A stretch of 64,000 bases of DNA from an uncultured Collinsella sp. (GCA_900758475.1 CAAERQ010000023.1:62001-126000); one strand, 5' to 3'. Positions 6,600-16,512 are shown, numbered from the stretch's first letter. Program-made: numbers and translations. The notes: generated from the letters alone by a model not told the origin.

Positions 6600-9400
6600 T
6601 ACAGCGCGTCAGCGCAGCGCTTGCAGATGTGAGCGTGGCCGTTGTACTCGCCGACGGTGGTGCGGTAGTTCCAGCAACGGTCGCAGCACTCGCCCTCGGC
6701 AGCCTCGATGGCAACGGAAAGATCCTCGCCCTGGGTCAGCTCAACATCGGAGACGATGTAGAACTCGGCCAGGTCGACGGCCTTGTCGCCGGTCAGCAGC
6801 GCGTACATCTCGGCGGGAACGACCGCCTTGACGCGGACCTGCTGGCTCTTGGTGAAGGTGCCGGCAGAACGGGCATCCTCAAGGGCCTTGGTCACGGCGC
6901 TACGGAGCTCGAGCGAAGCCTCGAGCACGCCCTCGAACTCATTGGCCTCGTCGACCGTGATGGGCGACTTGTACCAATCGAGCAGCGCGGCGTACTTCTG
7001 GTGATCGACGCAGCCAGCGGGCGCATATGCCATGGCCTCGTCAACCGTGTAGGACAGGATCGGCTGCAGGTCGCGCATGAGCATCGAGAAGAGCTCGGCC
7101 AGCACGGTCTGAGCGCTGCGGCGCTCGAGCGAGCCGGGCTTGTCGCAGTACAGACGGTCCTTCAGGGCGTCGAGGTACACGTTGGAGAGCTCGGTAACCA
7201 CGAAGTCGTAGAGCGCACGGTAGGCGCGCGGGAACTCGTAGCTGGCGTAGGCATCGTCGACCTCGGCCTGGACCTGAGTCAGGCGGGCAACCATGAGCTT
7301 GTCGAGCGGCAGCAGGTCGGCAAAGGCGACGCCGTCGGTCTCGGGCTCAAACTGACCCTCGAGCTCGGAGAGCAGGAATCGCAGCGTGTTGCGGAAACGA
7401 CGGTAGGCATCGGACGTACGAGCAAGGATCTCGTGGTCGATTGACACGTCGGAGCTGGTATCGACGGATGCAACCCACAGACGGATGATGTCGGCGCCCA
7501 TCTCGTCGCAGACCTTGTTGGGGTCAATGACGTTGCCGAGCGACTTGGACATCTTGCGGCCCTGGCCGTCGAGCGTGAAGCCCTGCGAGACAACCGCCTT
7601 GTACGGAGCGTGGCCGTTGGCGCCCACCGAGGTGAGCAGCGAGCTCTGGAACCAACCGCGGTGCTGGTCGGAGCCTTCGAGGTACACATCCGCCGGATAC
7701 TCCAGCTCGGGACGGTACTCGCAGACGGCCTTCCAGGAAACGCCGGAATCCCACCACACGTCGAGGATGTCCTTATCGGCCTTGAGGTGATGGCCACCGC
7801 ACTTGGGGCAGACGCAGGCCTCGCCCAGGTAGCTCTCGGGAGCGTCGGTGAACCAGGCGTCAGAGCCCTTCTCGTGGAAGAGCTTGATGACAGCGTCGAG
7901 CGTGGCGTCGTTCATAACCTTCTCGCCGCAGTCGGTGCAGGTGTAGCTCGGGATAGGCACGCCCCAGTTGCGCTGACGGCTGATACACCAGTCGGGACGC
8001 TGCTCGACCATGGCACCGATGCGGTTGGCCGCGTGGGCCGGATACCACTTGACGTTCTCGCGGACCTCCTTGCCAGCCTGCTCGCGCAAACCGGTCTTGT
8101 CCATCGAGACAAACCACTGGTCGGTAGCACGGAAGAGCACCGGGTGCTTGCAGCGCCAGCAGTGCGGATAGCTGTGCGTGATCTTCTTCTCGAGGACCAG
8201 GGTGCCGCGCTCGCGCAGGAACTCGATGATGTGTGGGTTGGCCTCATCGGTGTCCATACCGCTGAAGGGGCCACCGGTGCCAAACTCCTCACCGGTGTAG
8301 AACTTGCCGTCGTCATCGACCGGCATGCAGATGTCGGTGATGCCCTCCTTGAGGCAGGCAAAGTAGTCGTCAACACCGTGACCGGGCGAGTTGTGGACAA
8401 TACCGGTACCGTCGTCGACACCGACGTAATCGGCCAGCAGCGCCACGCCCTCGACACCGTCGAAGATCGGCTGCTTGTAGTGGATGTGGTGGAAGGTCTC
8501 GGCGGGAACCACATAGGGCTTGCCGTCGACCATAACCGGGGTGTACTCCCAGCCAAACTCCTCGCAGCACTTGGGAGCCAGGTCCTCGAGCATGACCTCG
8601 GCGCGGTCGTCGTGCTCAACGGCGACGTAGGCGGCGCCGGGCTTGAGGGAAACTGCCTGGTCGGAGGGGATGGTCCACGGGGTGGTCGTCCAGATGATGA
8701 AGTCGACCGGGCCGTCGAAGTCCTCGAGGCCGGCGGGCTTGGAGGTCATCTCGAAGCGCACGAAGATGGACGGGCTCGTCTCGTCGGAGTACTCGATCTC
8801 GGCCTCGGCCAGCGCGGTGTGGCAGTGCTTGCACCAGTGAACCGGCTTGTGGCCGCGATAGATCATGCCCTTATCGAACATGGCCTTAAAGACCTCGATA
8901 TCAGCGGCGTCATGCTGGTGATAGAGCGTCAGATACGGATTGTCCCAATCACCGAGCACGCCCAGGCGACGGAAGCCGGCCTTCTGCAGCTCGATGTTCT
9001 CGACAGCGAACTTGTTGCACAGCTCGCGAATCTTGGCAGTGGAAGTCTGGTTGAACTTCTCGGTGCCGAGCTTCTCCTCGACCTTATGCTCAATCGGCTG
9101 ACCGTGGCAGTCCCAACCGGGGACATAGGGAACTTCGCAGCCCTGCATCATCCAGTAACGGTTGATCATGTCCTTAGAGATCTTGTTCATGGCGTGGCCG
9201 ATGTGGATCGGGCCGTTGGCGTACGGAGGGCCGTCGTGCAGCACGAACTTCTTGTGACCCGCGTTCTTCTTTAGAACTTGCTCGTAGACCTTGTTGTCCT
9301 GCCAGTCCTTAAGTCGCTTGGGCTCGGACTTGGAAAGACCGGCACGCATGGGAAATCCGGTTTTGGGCAGATTCATCGTCTGCTTGTACTCGTTTGCCAC
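6599..9400 (-). CDS. ileS: Isoleucyl-tRNA synthetase
   Basis: Charges tRNA-Ile in the cytoplasm. 933 residues, class I synthetase. The first signature lies in GPPYANGPIHIGHAMN (about 58-73), the second is GRKMSKSLGN, and the editing domain contains IWTTTPWTIPSDQA. The C-terminus carries the zinc knuckle CCDRCWNYR...CKRCADAL seen in bacterial IleS. The gene begins GTGGCAAACG with AAAGGGG upstream. Expression is controlled by the isoleucine T-box leader at 9444-9740. The stop codon abuts structured element A. Confidence 0.97.
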   Translation of the reverse strand: MANEYKQTMNLPKTGFPMRAGLSKSEPKRLKDWQDNKVYEQVLKKNAGHKKFVLHDGPPYANGPIHIGHAMNKISKDMINRYWMMQGCEVPYVPGWDCHGQPIEHKVEEKLGTEKFNQTSTAKIRELCNKFAVENIELQKAGFRRLGVLGDWDNPYLTLYHQHDAADIEVFKAMFDKGMIYRGHKPVHWCKHCHTALAEAEIEYSDETSPSIFVRFEMTSKPAGLEDFDGPVDFIIWTTTPWTIPSDQAVSLKPGAAYVAVEHDDRAEVMLEDLAPKCCEEFGWEYTPVMVDGKPYVVPAETFHHIHYKQPIFDGVEGVALLADYVGVDDGTGIVHNSPGHGVDDYFACLKEGITDICMPVDDDGKFYTGEEFGTGGPFSGMDTDEANPHIIEFLRERGTLVLEKKITHSYPHCWRCKHPVLFRATDQWFVSMDKTGLREQAGKEVRENVKWYPAHAANRIGAMVEQRPDWCISRQRNWGVPIPSYTCTDCGEKVMNDATLDAVIKLFHEKGSDAWFTDAPESYLGEACVCPKCGGHHLKADKDILDVWWDSGVSWKAVCEYRPELEYPADVYLEGSDQHRGWFQSSLLTSVGANGHAPYKAVVSQGFTLDGQGRKMSKSLGNVIDPNKVCDEMGADIIRLWVASVDTSSDVSIDHEILARTSDAYRRFRNTLRFLLSELEGQFEPETDGVAFADLLPLDKLMVARLTQVQAEVDDAYASYEFPRAYRALYDFVVTELSNVYLDALKDRLYCDKPGSLERRSAQTVLAELFSMLMRDLQPILSYTVDEAMAYAPAGCVDHQKYAALLDWYKSPITVDEANEFEGVLEASLELRSAVTKALEDARSAGTFTKSQQVRVKAVVPAEMYALLTGDKAVDLAEFYIVSDVELTQGEDLSVAIEAAEGECCDRCWNYRTTVGEYNGHAHICKRCADAL

Positions 9401-9443
9401 GGTACCCCTTTCTTGTCATGGGCGCGCACGCCCTCTGGGCACC

Positions 9444-9740
9444 AAAAAAGCGCCCGTCCCTACAAGCTGGGACGAAGCGCCACAAAACGGGCAGTCTGCC
9501 CGTAAAAGCTCTTCGCTTAACCACCCAGCTTAGATGCCCTCGCTCGCGTCGCCGCGCGCTCGCATCCGTTACTCGGCTGGTCTGTATCGACGACCATCTC
9601 GGCGATGTCTACTAAGACGAACCTGCGCGGCACGTCCGTTGGGACCGCAGCTCCGGGGTGATTTTCATCGGTCGCATGCACGGGTTCTCAGCGCTTCCCG
9701 CTCTCTGTAGCATGCGGACGGCCGACTACTCGTCCCCATC
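9444..9740 (-). promoter_or_regulatory. T-box riboswitch, isoleucine-specific, controlling ileS
   Basis: This explains the 486-bp gap between ileS and the plus-strand dehydrogenase. Read on the minus strand the leader starts GATGGGGACGAGTAGTCGG (9740), has the distal stem I motif AGAGAGCGGG...GCTGAGA, and the specifier GAAAATCACC with ATC (Ile) at 9662-9660, followed by CCCCGGAGCTG. The T-box bulge sequence is CTGGGTGGTTAAGCG (around 9528-9514). It ends in a strong terminator (9480-9450: GCGC...GTCCC paired with GGGAC...GCGC) and a T6 run at 9449-9444. Uncharged tRNA-Ile should favour the antiterminator. A likely extended -10 (TGCTAGCAT) sits at 9765-9757. Confidence 0.92.
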
Positions 9741-9886
9741 AACGCTTATGCGGAGTATGCTAGCACGTTCCGCGCCGGCGAAAAACCCTCAACACTGGTT
9801 TTATACGTTCGAAATTTCTCGCGGCTGTGGACCTTCTCTTGGAGCAAAATACCTGAAAGCACTTTATCGAACGAAAGAAGGTTGCT

Positions 9887-10975
9887 ATGCGCACGATTGG
9901 AATGAGCGACTACACCGTTGGGGAGGATTGCTTTGACGAGCTGCCCGGCGCGCTGGCCGAGTACGGCGCGAAGAAGGTCGCGATCATCGGTGGCAAGCGG
10001 GCACTGGCCGCAGCACTTCCCGGTATCGAAGCTGCGCTGGCGGGTACCGACGTCGAAATTCTCGAGACGCGCGTCTACGGCACCAACAGTACGCGTGCCA
10101 ATATCGCCAAGGTCGTGAATTCCCCTGCCTGCCAGGAAGCTGACGTGCTTATCGCATGCGGCGGCGGCAAGGCGCTCGACACCGTGAAGACCGCAGCCAT
10201 CGAGCTCAAGAAGATCGTCTTTACGGTCCCGACGATCTGTTCCAACTGCTCCGCCGCGACCGCCATTGCCGTCGTGTACAACGACGACGGCTCGCTCGAG
10301 GGCTATTCGTACCCCAACCGACCGGCGCACATCTTCATCAACCCCAAGATCATCGCCGAGGCACCGGCGGAGTACTTCTGGGCCGGCGTAGGCGATGCCC
10401 TCTCTAAGCAGCCCGAGGTCGAGTACGCCACGAGCGCCGGTGATTTGGAGCACACCGCCGGTCTTGGCCTGGCACTCGCCCACACCTGCTCCGAGCCGCT
10501 GTTTACCTATGGCGTCCAGGGTCTTGAGGACGTGCGCCAGGACCTGTCGAGCGAGGCCGTCAAGCAGATCGCGCTCGATATCGTGGTCAACACGGGCTAT
10601 GTCTCGAACCTGACCAACCAGAACGATTACTACTACAACTCGAGCGTGGCGCACGCGTTCTACAATGCCACCTGCAGCATTCCGCGTGAGGGCACCTACC
10701 TGCACGGCGAGGTCGTGAGCCTGGGCGTGCTCGTGTTGTTCGCCTACACGGGCGACACCGAGAACCTTGAGCGCTACGCCACCTTTAACAAGCAGATGGG
10801 GCTGCCCGTGACGCTTGAGCAGGTCGGCCTTACCGAGGCCGACATTCCGGCGCTGTGTGAGTATGCCCACGCCACCAACGAGTGGAAGCAGGGAAACCCC
10901 GAGCCCTTCACCGACGAAAAATTCGCCGCCGCCATCAAGGCCGCCGACGCCTACGGCCACACCCTCCTCGCCTAA
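9887..10975 (+). CDS. Iron-containing alcohol dehydrogenase, glycerol dehydrogenase (GldA) type
   Basis: Metal-dependent dehydrogenase of the group III (iron-containing) superfamily, 362 residues. The Rossmann half has GGGKALDT (92-99) for NAD binding. Metal ligands can be placed at D170 (GVGD), H256 (VAHAF) and H273 (YLHGE), matching glycerol dehydrogenase. The region PTICSNCSAATAIAVVYND is also typical of GldA-like enzymes. The substrate is probably glycerol or another polyol or hydroxy-ketone but cannot be fixed; no dihydroxyacetone kinase is adjacent. ATG at 9887 follows AGAAGG. It is transcribed divergently from ileS. Confidence 0.85.
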   Translation: MRTIGMSDYTVGEDCFDELPGALAEYGAKKVAIIGGKRALAAALPGIEAALAGTDVEILETRVYGTNSTRANIAKVVNSPACQEADVLIACGGGKALDTVKTAAIELKKIVFTVPTICSNCSAATAIAVVYNDDGSLEGYSYPNRPAHIFINPKIIAEAPAEYFWAGVGDALSKQPEVEYATSAGDLEHTAGLGLALAHTCSEPLFTYGVQGLEDVRQDLSSEAVKQIALDIVVNTGYVSNLTNQNDYYYNSSVAHAFYNATCSIPREGTYLHGEVVSLGVLVLFAYTGDTENLERYATFNKQMGLPVTLEQVGLTEADIPALCEYAHATNEWKQGNPEPFTDEKFAAAIKAADAYGHTLLA

Positions 10976-10979
10976 CCTA

Positions 10980-11004
10980 CCAAAAAGGGACAGGTTTATT
11001 TTGG
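10980..11004. repeat. Short REP-like hairpin with GGGACAGG core
   Basis: Six-base arms CCAAAA (10980-10985) and TTTTGG (10999-11004) flank AGGGACAGGTTTA, just after the stop codon of the dehydrogenase. The core is the same GGGACAGG found in the loop at 3334-3344. The stem is weak, so the call rests mainly on the shared core. Confidence 0.4.
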
Positions 11005-11062
11005 CAGGTTTTATCTGGGCAAACGCCATTGAACATCTGTTGAAATAGTTTAGCTTGTCAGT

Positions 11063-11099
11063 AAAGGGGGCGACCATCTACTCGATGGCCTCCCCCTTT
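11063..11099 (+). terminator. Hairpin terminator between convergent genes
   Basis: A 37-base hairpin whose arms pair AAAGGGGG...CCATC with GATGG...CCCCCTTT around TACTC, followed by TTTCATTT on the plus strand. It probably ends the dehydrogenase transcript and may also serve the DUF523 gene coming from the other side. Confidence 0.7.
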
Positions 11100-11105
11100 C
11101 ATTTG

Positions 11106-11558
11106 CTATTCCAACATACTGGGGTCAAATTCGCTGGCCGGAATCACGCGGTACCCGTGACGCAGCAGCAGGTCGACGAAAACACCGTTGCCCGGAGTGA
11201 GCGTGCCGCTGAAGGTTCCGTCGTAGTTACGGCCGACGCCGCACGAGGGACTGCGATCTTGCAGGATGCACGCGACTATCTCTTCCGGTCCGCCTGCCTG
11301 CTCGCACATATCGAGCGCACGTTGGGCACCCAGGCGAAATTCGCGATCAACCGAGATGCCCTCGCAGGTACGGACCTCGCCGTTCACAATCTCGGACGGC
11401 TTGCGCGGCGTGGGCAGGCCGCCAAAGACCTCAGGGCACACCAAGAGGACCTCGGTCCCCGTGCGCTCGCAAGCCTCGACCAGCTCTCGATGATAGTTGT
11501 CGAGCCCGTTATACTTGCAGCTCTCGCCCATTAAACAGGCGCTCACCACGATCTTCAT
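11106..11558 (-). CDS. DUF523 family protein
   Basis: A 150-residue cytoplasmic protein of the DUF523 family. It begins MKIVVSACLMGESCKYNG and contains CPEVFGGLPTPRKPSEI and the conserved CILQDRSPSCGVG. The invariant cysteines suggest a metal or Fe-S binding or thiol role, but the biochemical function of the family is not established to my knowledge. The start at 11558 is chosen because GGGGAG lies upstream; an in-frame upstream extension runs through the ftsH terminator hairpin and is not credible. It is in line with ftsH but separated from it by that terminator. Confidence 0.85.
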   Translation of the reverse strand: MKIVVSACLMGESCKYNGLDNYHRELVEACERTGTEVLLVCPEVFGGLPTPRKPSEIVNGEVRTCEGISVDREFRLGAQRALDMCEQAGGPEEIVACILQDRSPSCGVGRNYDGTFSGTLTPGNGVFVDLLLRHGYRVIPASEFDPSMLE

Positions 11559-11576
11559 ATACAACACTCCCCACGC

Positions 11577-11613
11577 AAAACGCCCCATTTGAGATGGGCA
11601 CTCAAATGGGGCG
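11577..11613 (-). terminator. Rho-independent terminator of ftsH
   Basis: Perfect 13-bp stem (11581-11593 with 11601-11613, CGCCCCATTTGAG on the minus strand) with a 7-nt loop, followed by TTTTGCG. It begins 21 bases past the ftsH stop codon. Confidence 0.88.
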
Positions 11614-11634
11614 ATTGACACTGCGCAACCAGTA

Positions 11635-13542
11635 TTACTGCTGCTTTGGCATCAGCGGATTCTCGCGCGTGAGGAGATTCATAAACTCCTCGCCCGTGAT
11701 CGTCTCCTTCTTGTACAGGTAACGAGCCAGCTCGTGGAGCTTAAACTTGTTCTCCTTCAGGATCTGCAGGGCGCGGTCGTGCGCATCCTCGATCAGCTTG
11801 GCGACAATCGCGTCCACGCGCTCGGCCGTACCGGGAGCGCAGGTGAGCGACGTGTCCTGGTTGAGATACGCATTCTGAACGGTACCGAGCGCCATCATGC
11901 CAAACTCGTCGGACATGCCAAAGCGCGTCACCATGTTACGGGCGAGCTTGGTGGCCTGCTCGATATCGTTGGCGGCGCCGGTCGTCATCTCGCCAAAGAT
12001 AAGCTCCTCGGCGGCACGTCCGCCGCAATAGACGGCGAGCTTGTCCAGCACCTCCTGGCGCGTGGTCAGGAAGCGCTCATCCTCCTCGACCTGCATGGTG
12101 TAGCCCAGAGCACCGCTCGTGCGAGGCACGATGGTGATCTTGGTGACCGGCGCAGAGCCCTTCTGGCGAGCGGCAACGATGGCATGGCCGATCTCGTGGT
12201 AGGACACAACCTGCTTCTCATGGTCGGACAGCACCGTAGACTTACGCTGCTGGCCGGCGATGACGACCTCCACCGACTCCTCGAAGTCGTCCTGCGTGGC
12301 GCGTTTGCGACCCTCACGGACGGCACGCAGGGCGCCCTCGTTGATGATGTTGGCCAGGTCGGCGCCCGAGGCACCGGGCGTGGCGCGGGCAATTGCGGTC
12401 AGATCGATCGGCGGCTCGGTCTTCACACTCTTGGCGTGGAGCTCGAGGATGTTCTTACGTCCGGTCAGGTCGGGCAGCTCAACGGGGATGCGGCGGTCAA
12501 AACGACCGGGGCGCAGCAGGGCGGGATCGAGGCTGTCGGGGCGGTTGGTTGCGGCAAGGACAACGATACCCTTGTGGTTATCGAAGCCGTCCATCTCGGT
12601 CAGCAACTGATTGAGCGTCTGCTCGCGCTCGTCGTTGCCGCTAAAGCCGCCGCCGTCACGCTTTTTGCCGATGGTATCGATCTCGTCGATAAACACAATG
12701 CACGGGGCCTTTTCCTTGGCCTGCTTAAACAGGTCGCGCACCTTGGCGGCGCCACGGCCGACGAACATCTCGACGAACTCAGAACCCGAAATGCTAAAGA
12801 ACGGAACACCAGCCTCGCCGGCAACAGCCTTGGCTAGCAGGGTCTTACCGGTACCCGGAGGGCCAACAAGGAGAGCACCGCGCGGCAGCTTGGCGCCAAT
12901 CTCCTCGTAGCGCTGCGGCTTCTCCAGAAAGTCGACGACCTCCTTGAGGGATTCCTTGGCCTCTTCCTGGCCGGCGACATCCTTAAAGGTCACGCCCACG
13001 TCCTTGGAGGCGATCACGCGCGCGCCGGACTTACCCAGTCCACCGCCGCCAAAACCGCCGCCGCCAAAGTTCATCGACGGACCGTCATCGCCCATGGCCT
13101 TCTTCATGCGGCGGTTGAGCCACCAGCCGATCAGGAAGAAAATCGCCATGGGAAGAATGAGCGTAAGCAGGTAGTAGGTCATCAGACCCGAGTTCTTATC
13201 GGGAACGACCGACTCAAGCGAGGCGCCAGATTCAAGCACGCGATCGGTAAAGCCCGCGTCATTCGGCACACCGGTCGTCTTGTAGGCGATGTTCTCGTCC
13301 TCGCCCTTCTTGGTGTAATAAATCGTGTAATCGTCCGTGTTGTACTCGACCTTGTCGACACTCTTCTTATCGAGCGCTTTGACAAACGTCGAATAATCGG
13401 TCTTCGTAATCTGCTGCGTGTGACCGATGTTGGGGAACAGAACGGTCGAGAGCACGAGGTAGACGACGAAGGCGATGAGCACGTAGAGGATCATATTCCG
13501 TCTACGTTTGTTGTCATCCATCTCCATCTGCTTGAACTCCAT
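11635..13542 (-). CDS. ftsH: ATP-dependent zinc metalloprotease FtsH
   Basis: Membrane-anchored AAA+ protease that degrades misfolded membrane proteins and regulators. Two transmembrane segments (about 17-36 and 121-141) bracket a small extracellular domain. A Gly-rich linker leads to the ATPase with Walker A GPPGTGKT (227-234), Walker B FIDEID and the second region of homology [20 protein letters not shown]. The zinc protease motif is HEIGH (449-453) with the third ligand in the usual downstream acidic region. 635 residues is normal. ATG at 13542 has no clear ribosome site; the ATG five codons later (13527) has GGAG nine bases upstream and may be the true start. Confidence 0.96.
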   Translation of the reverse strand: MEFKQMEMDDNKRRRNMILYVLIAFVVYLVLSTVLFPNIGHTQQITKTDYSTFVKALDKKSVDKVEYNTDDYTIYYTKKGEDENIAYKTTGVPNDAGFTDRVLESGASLESVVPDKNSGLMTYYLLTLILPMAIFFLIGWWLNRRMKKAMGDDGPSMNFGGGGFGGGGLGKSGARVIASKDVGVTFKDVAGQEEAKESLKEVVDFLEKPQRYEEIGAKLPRGALLVGPPGTGKTLLAKAVAGEAGVPFFSISGSEFVEMFVGRGAAKVRDLFKQAKEKAPCIVFIDEIDTIGKKRDGGGFSGNDEREQTLNQLLTEMDGFDNHKGIVVLAATNRPDSLDPALLRPGRFDRRIPVELPDLTGRKNILELHAKSVKTEPPIDLTAIARATPGASGADLANIINEGALRAVREGRKRATQDDFEESVEVVIAGQQRKSTVLSDHEKQVVSYHEIGHAIVAARQKGSAPVTKITIVPRTSGALGYTMQVEEDERFLTTRQEVLDKLAVYCGGRAAEELIFGEMTTGAANDIEQATKLARNMVTRFGMSDEFGMMALGTVQNAYLNQDTSLTCAPGTAERVDAIVAKLIEDAHDRALQILKENKFKLHELARYLYKKETITGEEFMNLLTRENPLMPKQQ

Positions 13543-13619
13543 CTACTGGGGTTGATAATGCTTTCTAGAATACCCAACCCGGACGGCGATAAACCGACGC
13601 CGGGCACGAAAGGACAGAG

Positions 13620-14105
13620 ATGGCATCACTGGAAGTCGGCAAGGTTCAAATCTATACAGGCGACGGCAAGGGCAAGACGACGGCTGCGCTGGGGCTCGCG
13701 CTACGCGCCACGGGCTATGGACTTAACGTGCTCATGCTTCAGTTTGCCAAGAAGCTGCACTGTGCCGAACATGACGCAGCACCTCGATTGGGGCTACGCA
13801 TCGTACAAGCCGACCGCGACACGCCCGAAGCCTGTGCCGCACAGATCATGGAGCTGGCGCGCGAGCAGATTAGCCAGGTCGACGTGCTGATCTTGGATGA
13901 GCTGGGAGAAGCCATGCGACGGGGCTTTGTGACGCGCGAAGATGTCGAAGCGTTGATCGCGATGAAACCGACCACCACGGAGCTCGTGTTCACCGGCCGT
14001 GGCTTGCTGCCCCTCGCCGACCTTGCAGACCTAGTAACCGAAATGCGCCCCGTCAAACACTACTTCGACGAAGGCCTCCTAGCCCGCCAAGGCATCGAAT
14101 ACTAG
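13620..14105 (+). CDS. cobO: Cob(I)alamin/corrinoid adenosyltransferase, CobO/BtuR type
   Basis: Transfers the adenosyl group of ATP to cob(I)alamin or cob(I)yrinate diamide in coenzyme B12 synthesis or salvage. The N-terminal GKVQIYTGDGKGKTTAALGLALRATGYG contains the P-loop of this family, and VDVLILDELGEAMRRG is the Walker B-like region. 161 residues, slightly short for CobO but within the family. Clear AAAGGACAGAG precedes the ATG. No other cobalamin genes are near, so salvage is as likely as de novo synthesis. Its stop codon is part of the small palindrome at 14103-14130, and it converges on the MATE gene. Confidence 0.9.
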   Translation: MASLEVGKVQIYTGDGKGKTTAALGLALRATGYGLNVLMLQFAKKLHCAEHDAAPRLGLRIVQADRDTPEACAAQIMELAREQISQVDVLILDELGEAMRRGFVTREDVEALIAMKPTTTELVFTGRGLLPLADLADLVTEMRPVKHYFDEGLLARQGIEY

Positions 14106-14130
14106 CCATTGCGGACGTCCCCAATGGCTA
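14103..14130. repeat. Small palindrome with GGGACG core between convergent genes
   Basis: Nine-base perfect arms TAGCCATTG (14103-14111) and CAATGGCTA (14122-14130) around a loop that reads GGGACGTCCG on the minus strand. It contains the stop codons of both cobO and the MATE gene. ACGTCCCCAATG is shared with the larger palindrome at 34258-34338. Confidence 0.5.
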
Positions 14131-15477
14131 GGCGGTGGCGCGACCTAGCCAGTTGCCGCTGTGGTGGTAGATGGTGAACATTATGGCGGTGATGAGCCAG
14201 GTTACGGGGTAGACCAGCAGCAGGTGCTCAAGCGACGGATCGAACGGCATAATCGCAAATACCCAGATCACCCTGAGCACGACGGTGCCAAAAATCGTGA
14301 GCAGCATGGGCTGCAAGCTCACGCCGGCGCCGCGGATGGAACCCGAGGCGTTCTCGATAATCGAGAAAATCGCATAGAACGGCGCAATGAAATGGAGGAT
14401 GGTCGTGGTGTACGCCGAAATCGAAGCATCGTCGACAAACAGGCGCGACAACGGACCCGAGAACACCAGCAGCACGGCAGACAGGCCACCAATGAGCATA
14501 AACGACAGCACGAGCGACGTGTGGTATCCCTTTCGCATGCGATCATAATTGCGCGCACCAAAGTTCTGCGCCGAGAACGTGGTAATCGACACGCCAAGCG
14601 CCTCGGTAACCATCCAGACAATGCCATCCAGGCGGCCCGAAAGACCCCAAGCCGTGGTGACATCGGCACCAAACGAGTTGACCGACACCTGAATCAAAAC
14701 GTTGGAAATCGAATACGCAGCAGACTGAAAGCCAAGCGGCAGACCACACGAAATCATGCTCTTACAAATACCAGGATCAATGCCGAGTTTGGACAGTGAA
14801 AGCCGCCACGAACCCGGTGCGTGCATCATACGAATCACGATCATCGTGGCATTGGAGCAAATGGTCAGCGCCACCGCGATGCCGCAGCCCAGAGCCTCCA
14901 TATGAAGTACGGCAACGAAGATGACATCCAGCACCGCATTAACAAGGCAGCCGGAAGCGATGATCACAGCGGGCCCGCGCGTGTCGCCCACGGCGCGCAG
15001 CAATGCCGTTCCCATATTGAGCAGCAGCGCCGCAACCATGGCGGCAAAATAGCAACGGGCATAGGCCACGCCCTCGGCCAATAGTTCATGCGGCGTATTC
15101 ATAAGCACCAGCATGGGCTCAACGAAAACTATGCCAAGAATCGAGAAAGCGATACCGCCCACCAGCGCGAGCGTCATGGCCGTGTGGACCGATCGGCTCA
15201 GGCGCTCGTCATCGTGCTGGCCAAAAAACTGGCCCGTTATGACCGCGCAGCCGGCACCGACGCCAACGCAAAAGCCAATGCAGAGCTCGGTGAGCACCAT
15301 CGTGGTCTGAATGCCACCCAGCGCGAGCTTGCCGCCAAACTGACCGACGATATAGGTACCGATAAGCGTGTATGCCTGCTGAAAGAACGAACTAAAGAAG
15401 ATGGGAACGCACAGCGACAGCAGCTGCTGCCAAATGACACCCTGCGTTACATCGATAGCCGTAGATTTCTTAGCCAC
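14128..15477 (-). CDS. MATE-family multidrug/Na+ antiporter
   Basis: A 449-residue polytopic membrane protein with about twelve hydrophobic segments and the internal two-fold layout of MATE exporters. Typical motifs are seen: WQQLLSLCVPIFFSSFFQQAY at the N-terminus, GTALLRAVGDTRGPAVIIASGCLVNAVLDVIF, and in the second half SAQNFGARNYDRMRKG followed by ASGSIRGAG. Exports drugs or metabolites by H+ or Na+ exchange; the substrate cannot be predicted. It starts at a GTG (15477) behind GGGGAGGG. The 120-bp gap to the next gene shows no clear feature. Confidence 0.9.
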   Translation of the reverse strand: MAKKSTAIDVTQGVIWQQLLSLCVPIFFSSFFQQAYTLIGTYIVGQFGGKLALGGIQTTMVLTELCIGFCVGVGAGCAVITGQFFGQHDDERLSRSVHTAMTLALVGGIAFSILGIVFVEPMLVLMNTPHELLAEGVAYARCYFAAMVAALLLNMGTALLRAVGDTRGPAVIIASGCLVNAVLDVIFVAVLHMEALGCGIAVALTICSNATMIVIRMMHAPGSWRLSLSKLGIDPGICKSMISCGLPLGFQSAAYSISNVLIQVSVNSFGADVTTAWGLSGRLDGIVWMVTEALGVSITTFSAQNFGARNYDRMRKGYHTSLVLSFMLIGGLSAVLLVFSGPLSRLFVDDASISAYTTTILHFIAPFYAIFSIIENASGSIRGAGVSLQPMLLTIFGTVVLRVIWVFAIMPFDPSLEHLLLVYPVTWLITAIMFTIYHHSGNWLGRATA

Positions 15478-15597
15478 ACGCCCTCCCCGCTAGCGTACGC
15501 CAAACAACACATCAATAGTACGGCAAAGCCGCTTTCAGCTTGACACCGACCGAAGGCAGTCGAAACACCTCTGGCGGCAAAGCTCGAGAGCACCCCG

Positions 15598-16512
15598 CTA
15601 GTGATACAGCCCCGGCTGGTAGTGGTACTCGTTGCTCACATGCGGGCACAGCTGCCAAAAGGCGACAGCACTTGCCGCGGCCACGTTAAGCGAATCGACC
15701 CCGTGCGCCATCGGAATGCGCACGGCTCGGTCGCAGCCAGCAATGGTCTTGGCGCCTAAGCCAGGACCCTCGGTGCCCATAAAGATTGCCAGGCGGTCAA
15801 TCTCCTGCAGCGCGGGATCGTCCAACGACACCGAATCATCCGTCAACGCCATCGCGGCACACGAAAAGCCGGCATCGTGCAGCGCCGCCAGCCCATCATG
15901 CGGCCATACGCGCGCCTCGCTGCCAATGCGTGTCCAGGGCACCTGGAACACCGTGCCCATGCTCACGCGGGCCGAGCGACGGTACAGCGGATCGCAGCAC
16001 GTAGGGCTCACCAAAATGCCATCGACGTTCAGCGCAGCCGCCGAGCGGAAAATCGCGCCGACGTTGGTGTGGTCGACAATACCCTCGAGCACGCACACGC
16101 GCACCGGGCGCTCTCCCGCCGCCTCGACGACGCCGCCCAAGAACTCATCAACCGGAATCTGACGCGGGCGACGGAACGCCGCGAGCGCACCGCGCGTCAC
16201 GTTAAAGCCCGTCAGCTGCTCCATAAGCTCCATCGAGGCCACGAACACGGGAACCGGACCCGCACCTTCGCGTACCGCCAGGCGCTCAAACAGCGGCATC
16301 ATCTGGTCGAGCCAGCGTTCGCCCAAAAGAAAGCTCACCGGCTCGTATCCGGCGCGCACCGCGCGCTCGATAACCTTGGCACTCTCGGCGATAAAGATGC
16401 CCTTTTGCGGCTCCAGCACGCAGCGCAGCTCGCGCTCGGTCAGTCGCACGTAGGCATCGAGCCGCTCGTCCTCGAGCGAATCGATTCGCAGCACCTCAAC
16501 GGCATCAGTCAT
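15598..16512 (-). CDS. SpoU/TrmH-family RNA 2'-O-methyltransferase
   Basis: SPOUT-fold methyltransferase that 2'-O-methylates rRNA or tRNA using S-adenosylmethionine. The N-terminal ~110 residues form a substrate-binding domain and the C-terminal half has the three SpoU motifs: VDHTNVGAIFRSAAALNVDGI (motif 1 with N and R), IFMGTEGPGLG (motif 2) and VRIPMAHGVDSLNVAAASAV (motif 3). 304 residues. The start at 16512 is preceded by AGAAAGGTG nine bases away. Which nucleotide it modifies cannot be told from sequence. Confidence 0.9.
   Translation of the reverse strand: MTDAVEVLRIDSLEDERLDAYVRLTERELRCVLEPQKGIFIAESAKVIERAVRAGYEPVSFLLGERWLDQMMPLFERLAVREGAGPVPVFVASMELMEQLTGFNVTRGALAAFRRPRQIPVDEFLGGVVEAAGERPVRVCVLEGIVDHTNVGAIFRSAAALNVDGILVSPTCCDPLYRRSARVSMGTVFQVPWTRIGSEARVWPHDGLAALHDAGFSCAAMALTDDSVSLDDPALQEIDRLAIFMGTEGPGLGAKTIAGCDRAVRIPMAHGVDSLNVAAASAVAFWQLCPHVSNEYHYQPGLYH

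Noticed and set aside
9278..9936. Several short plus-strand frames over the ileS leader
   Set aside because: They cross the T-box stems and terminator and lack homology or ribosome sites.
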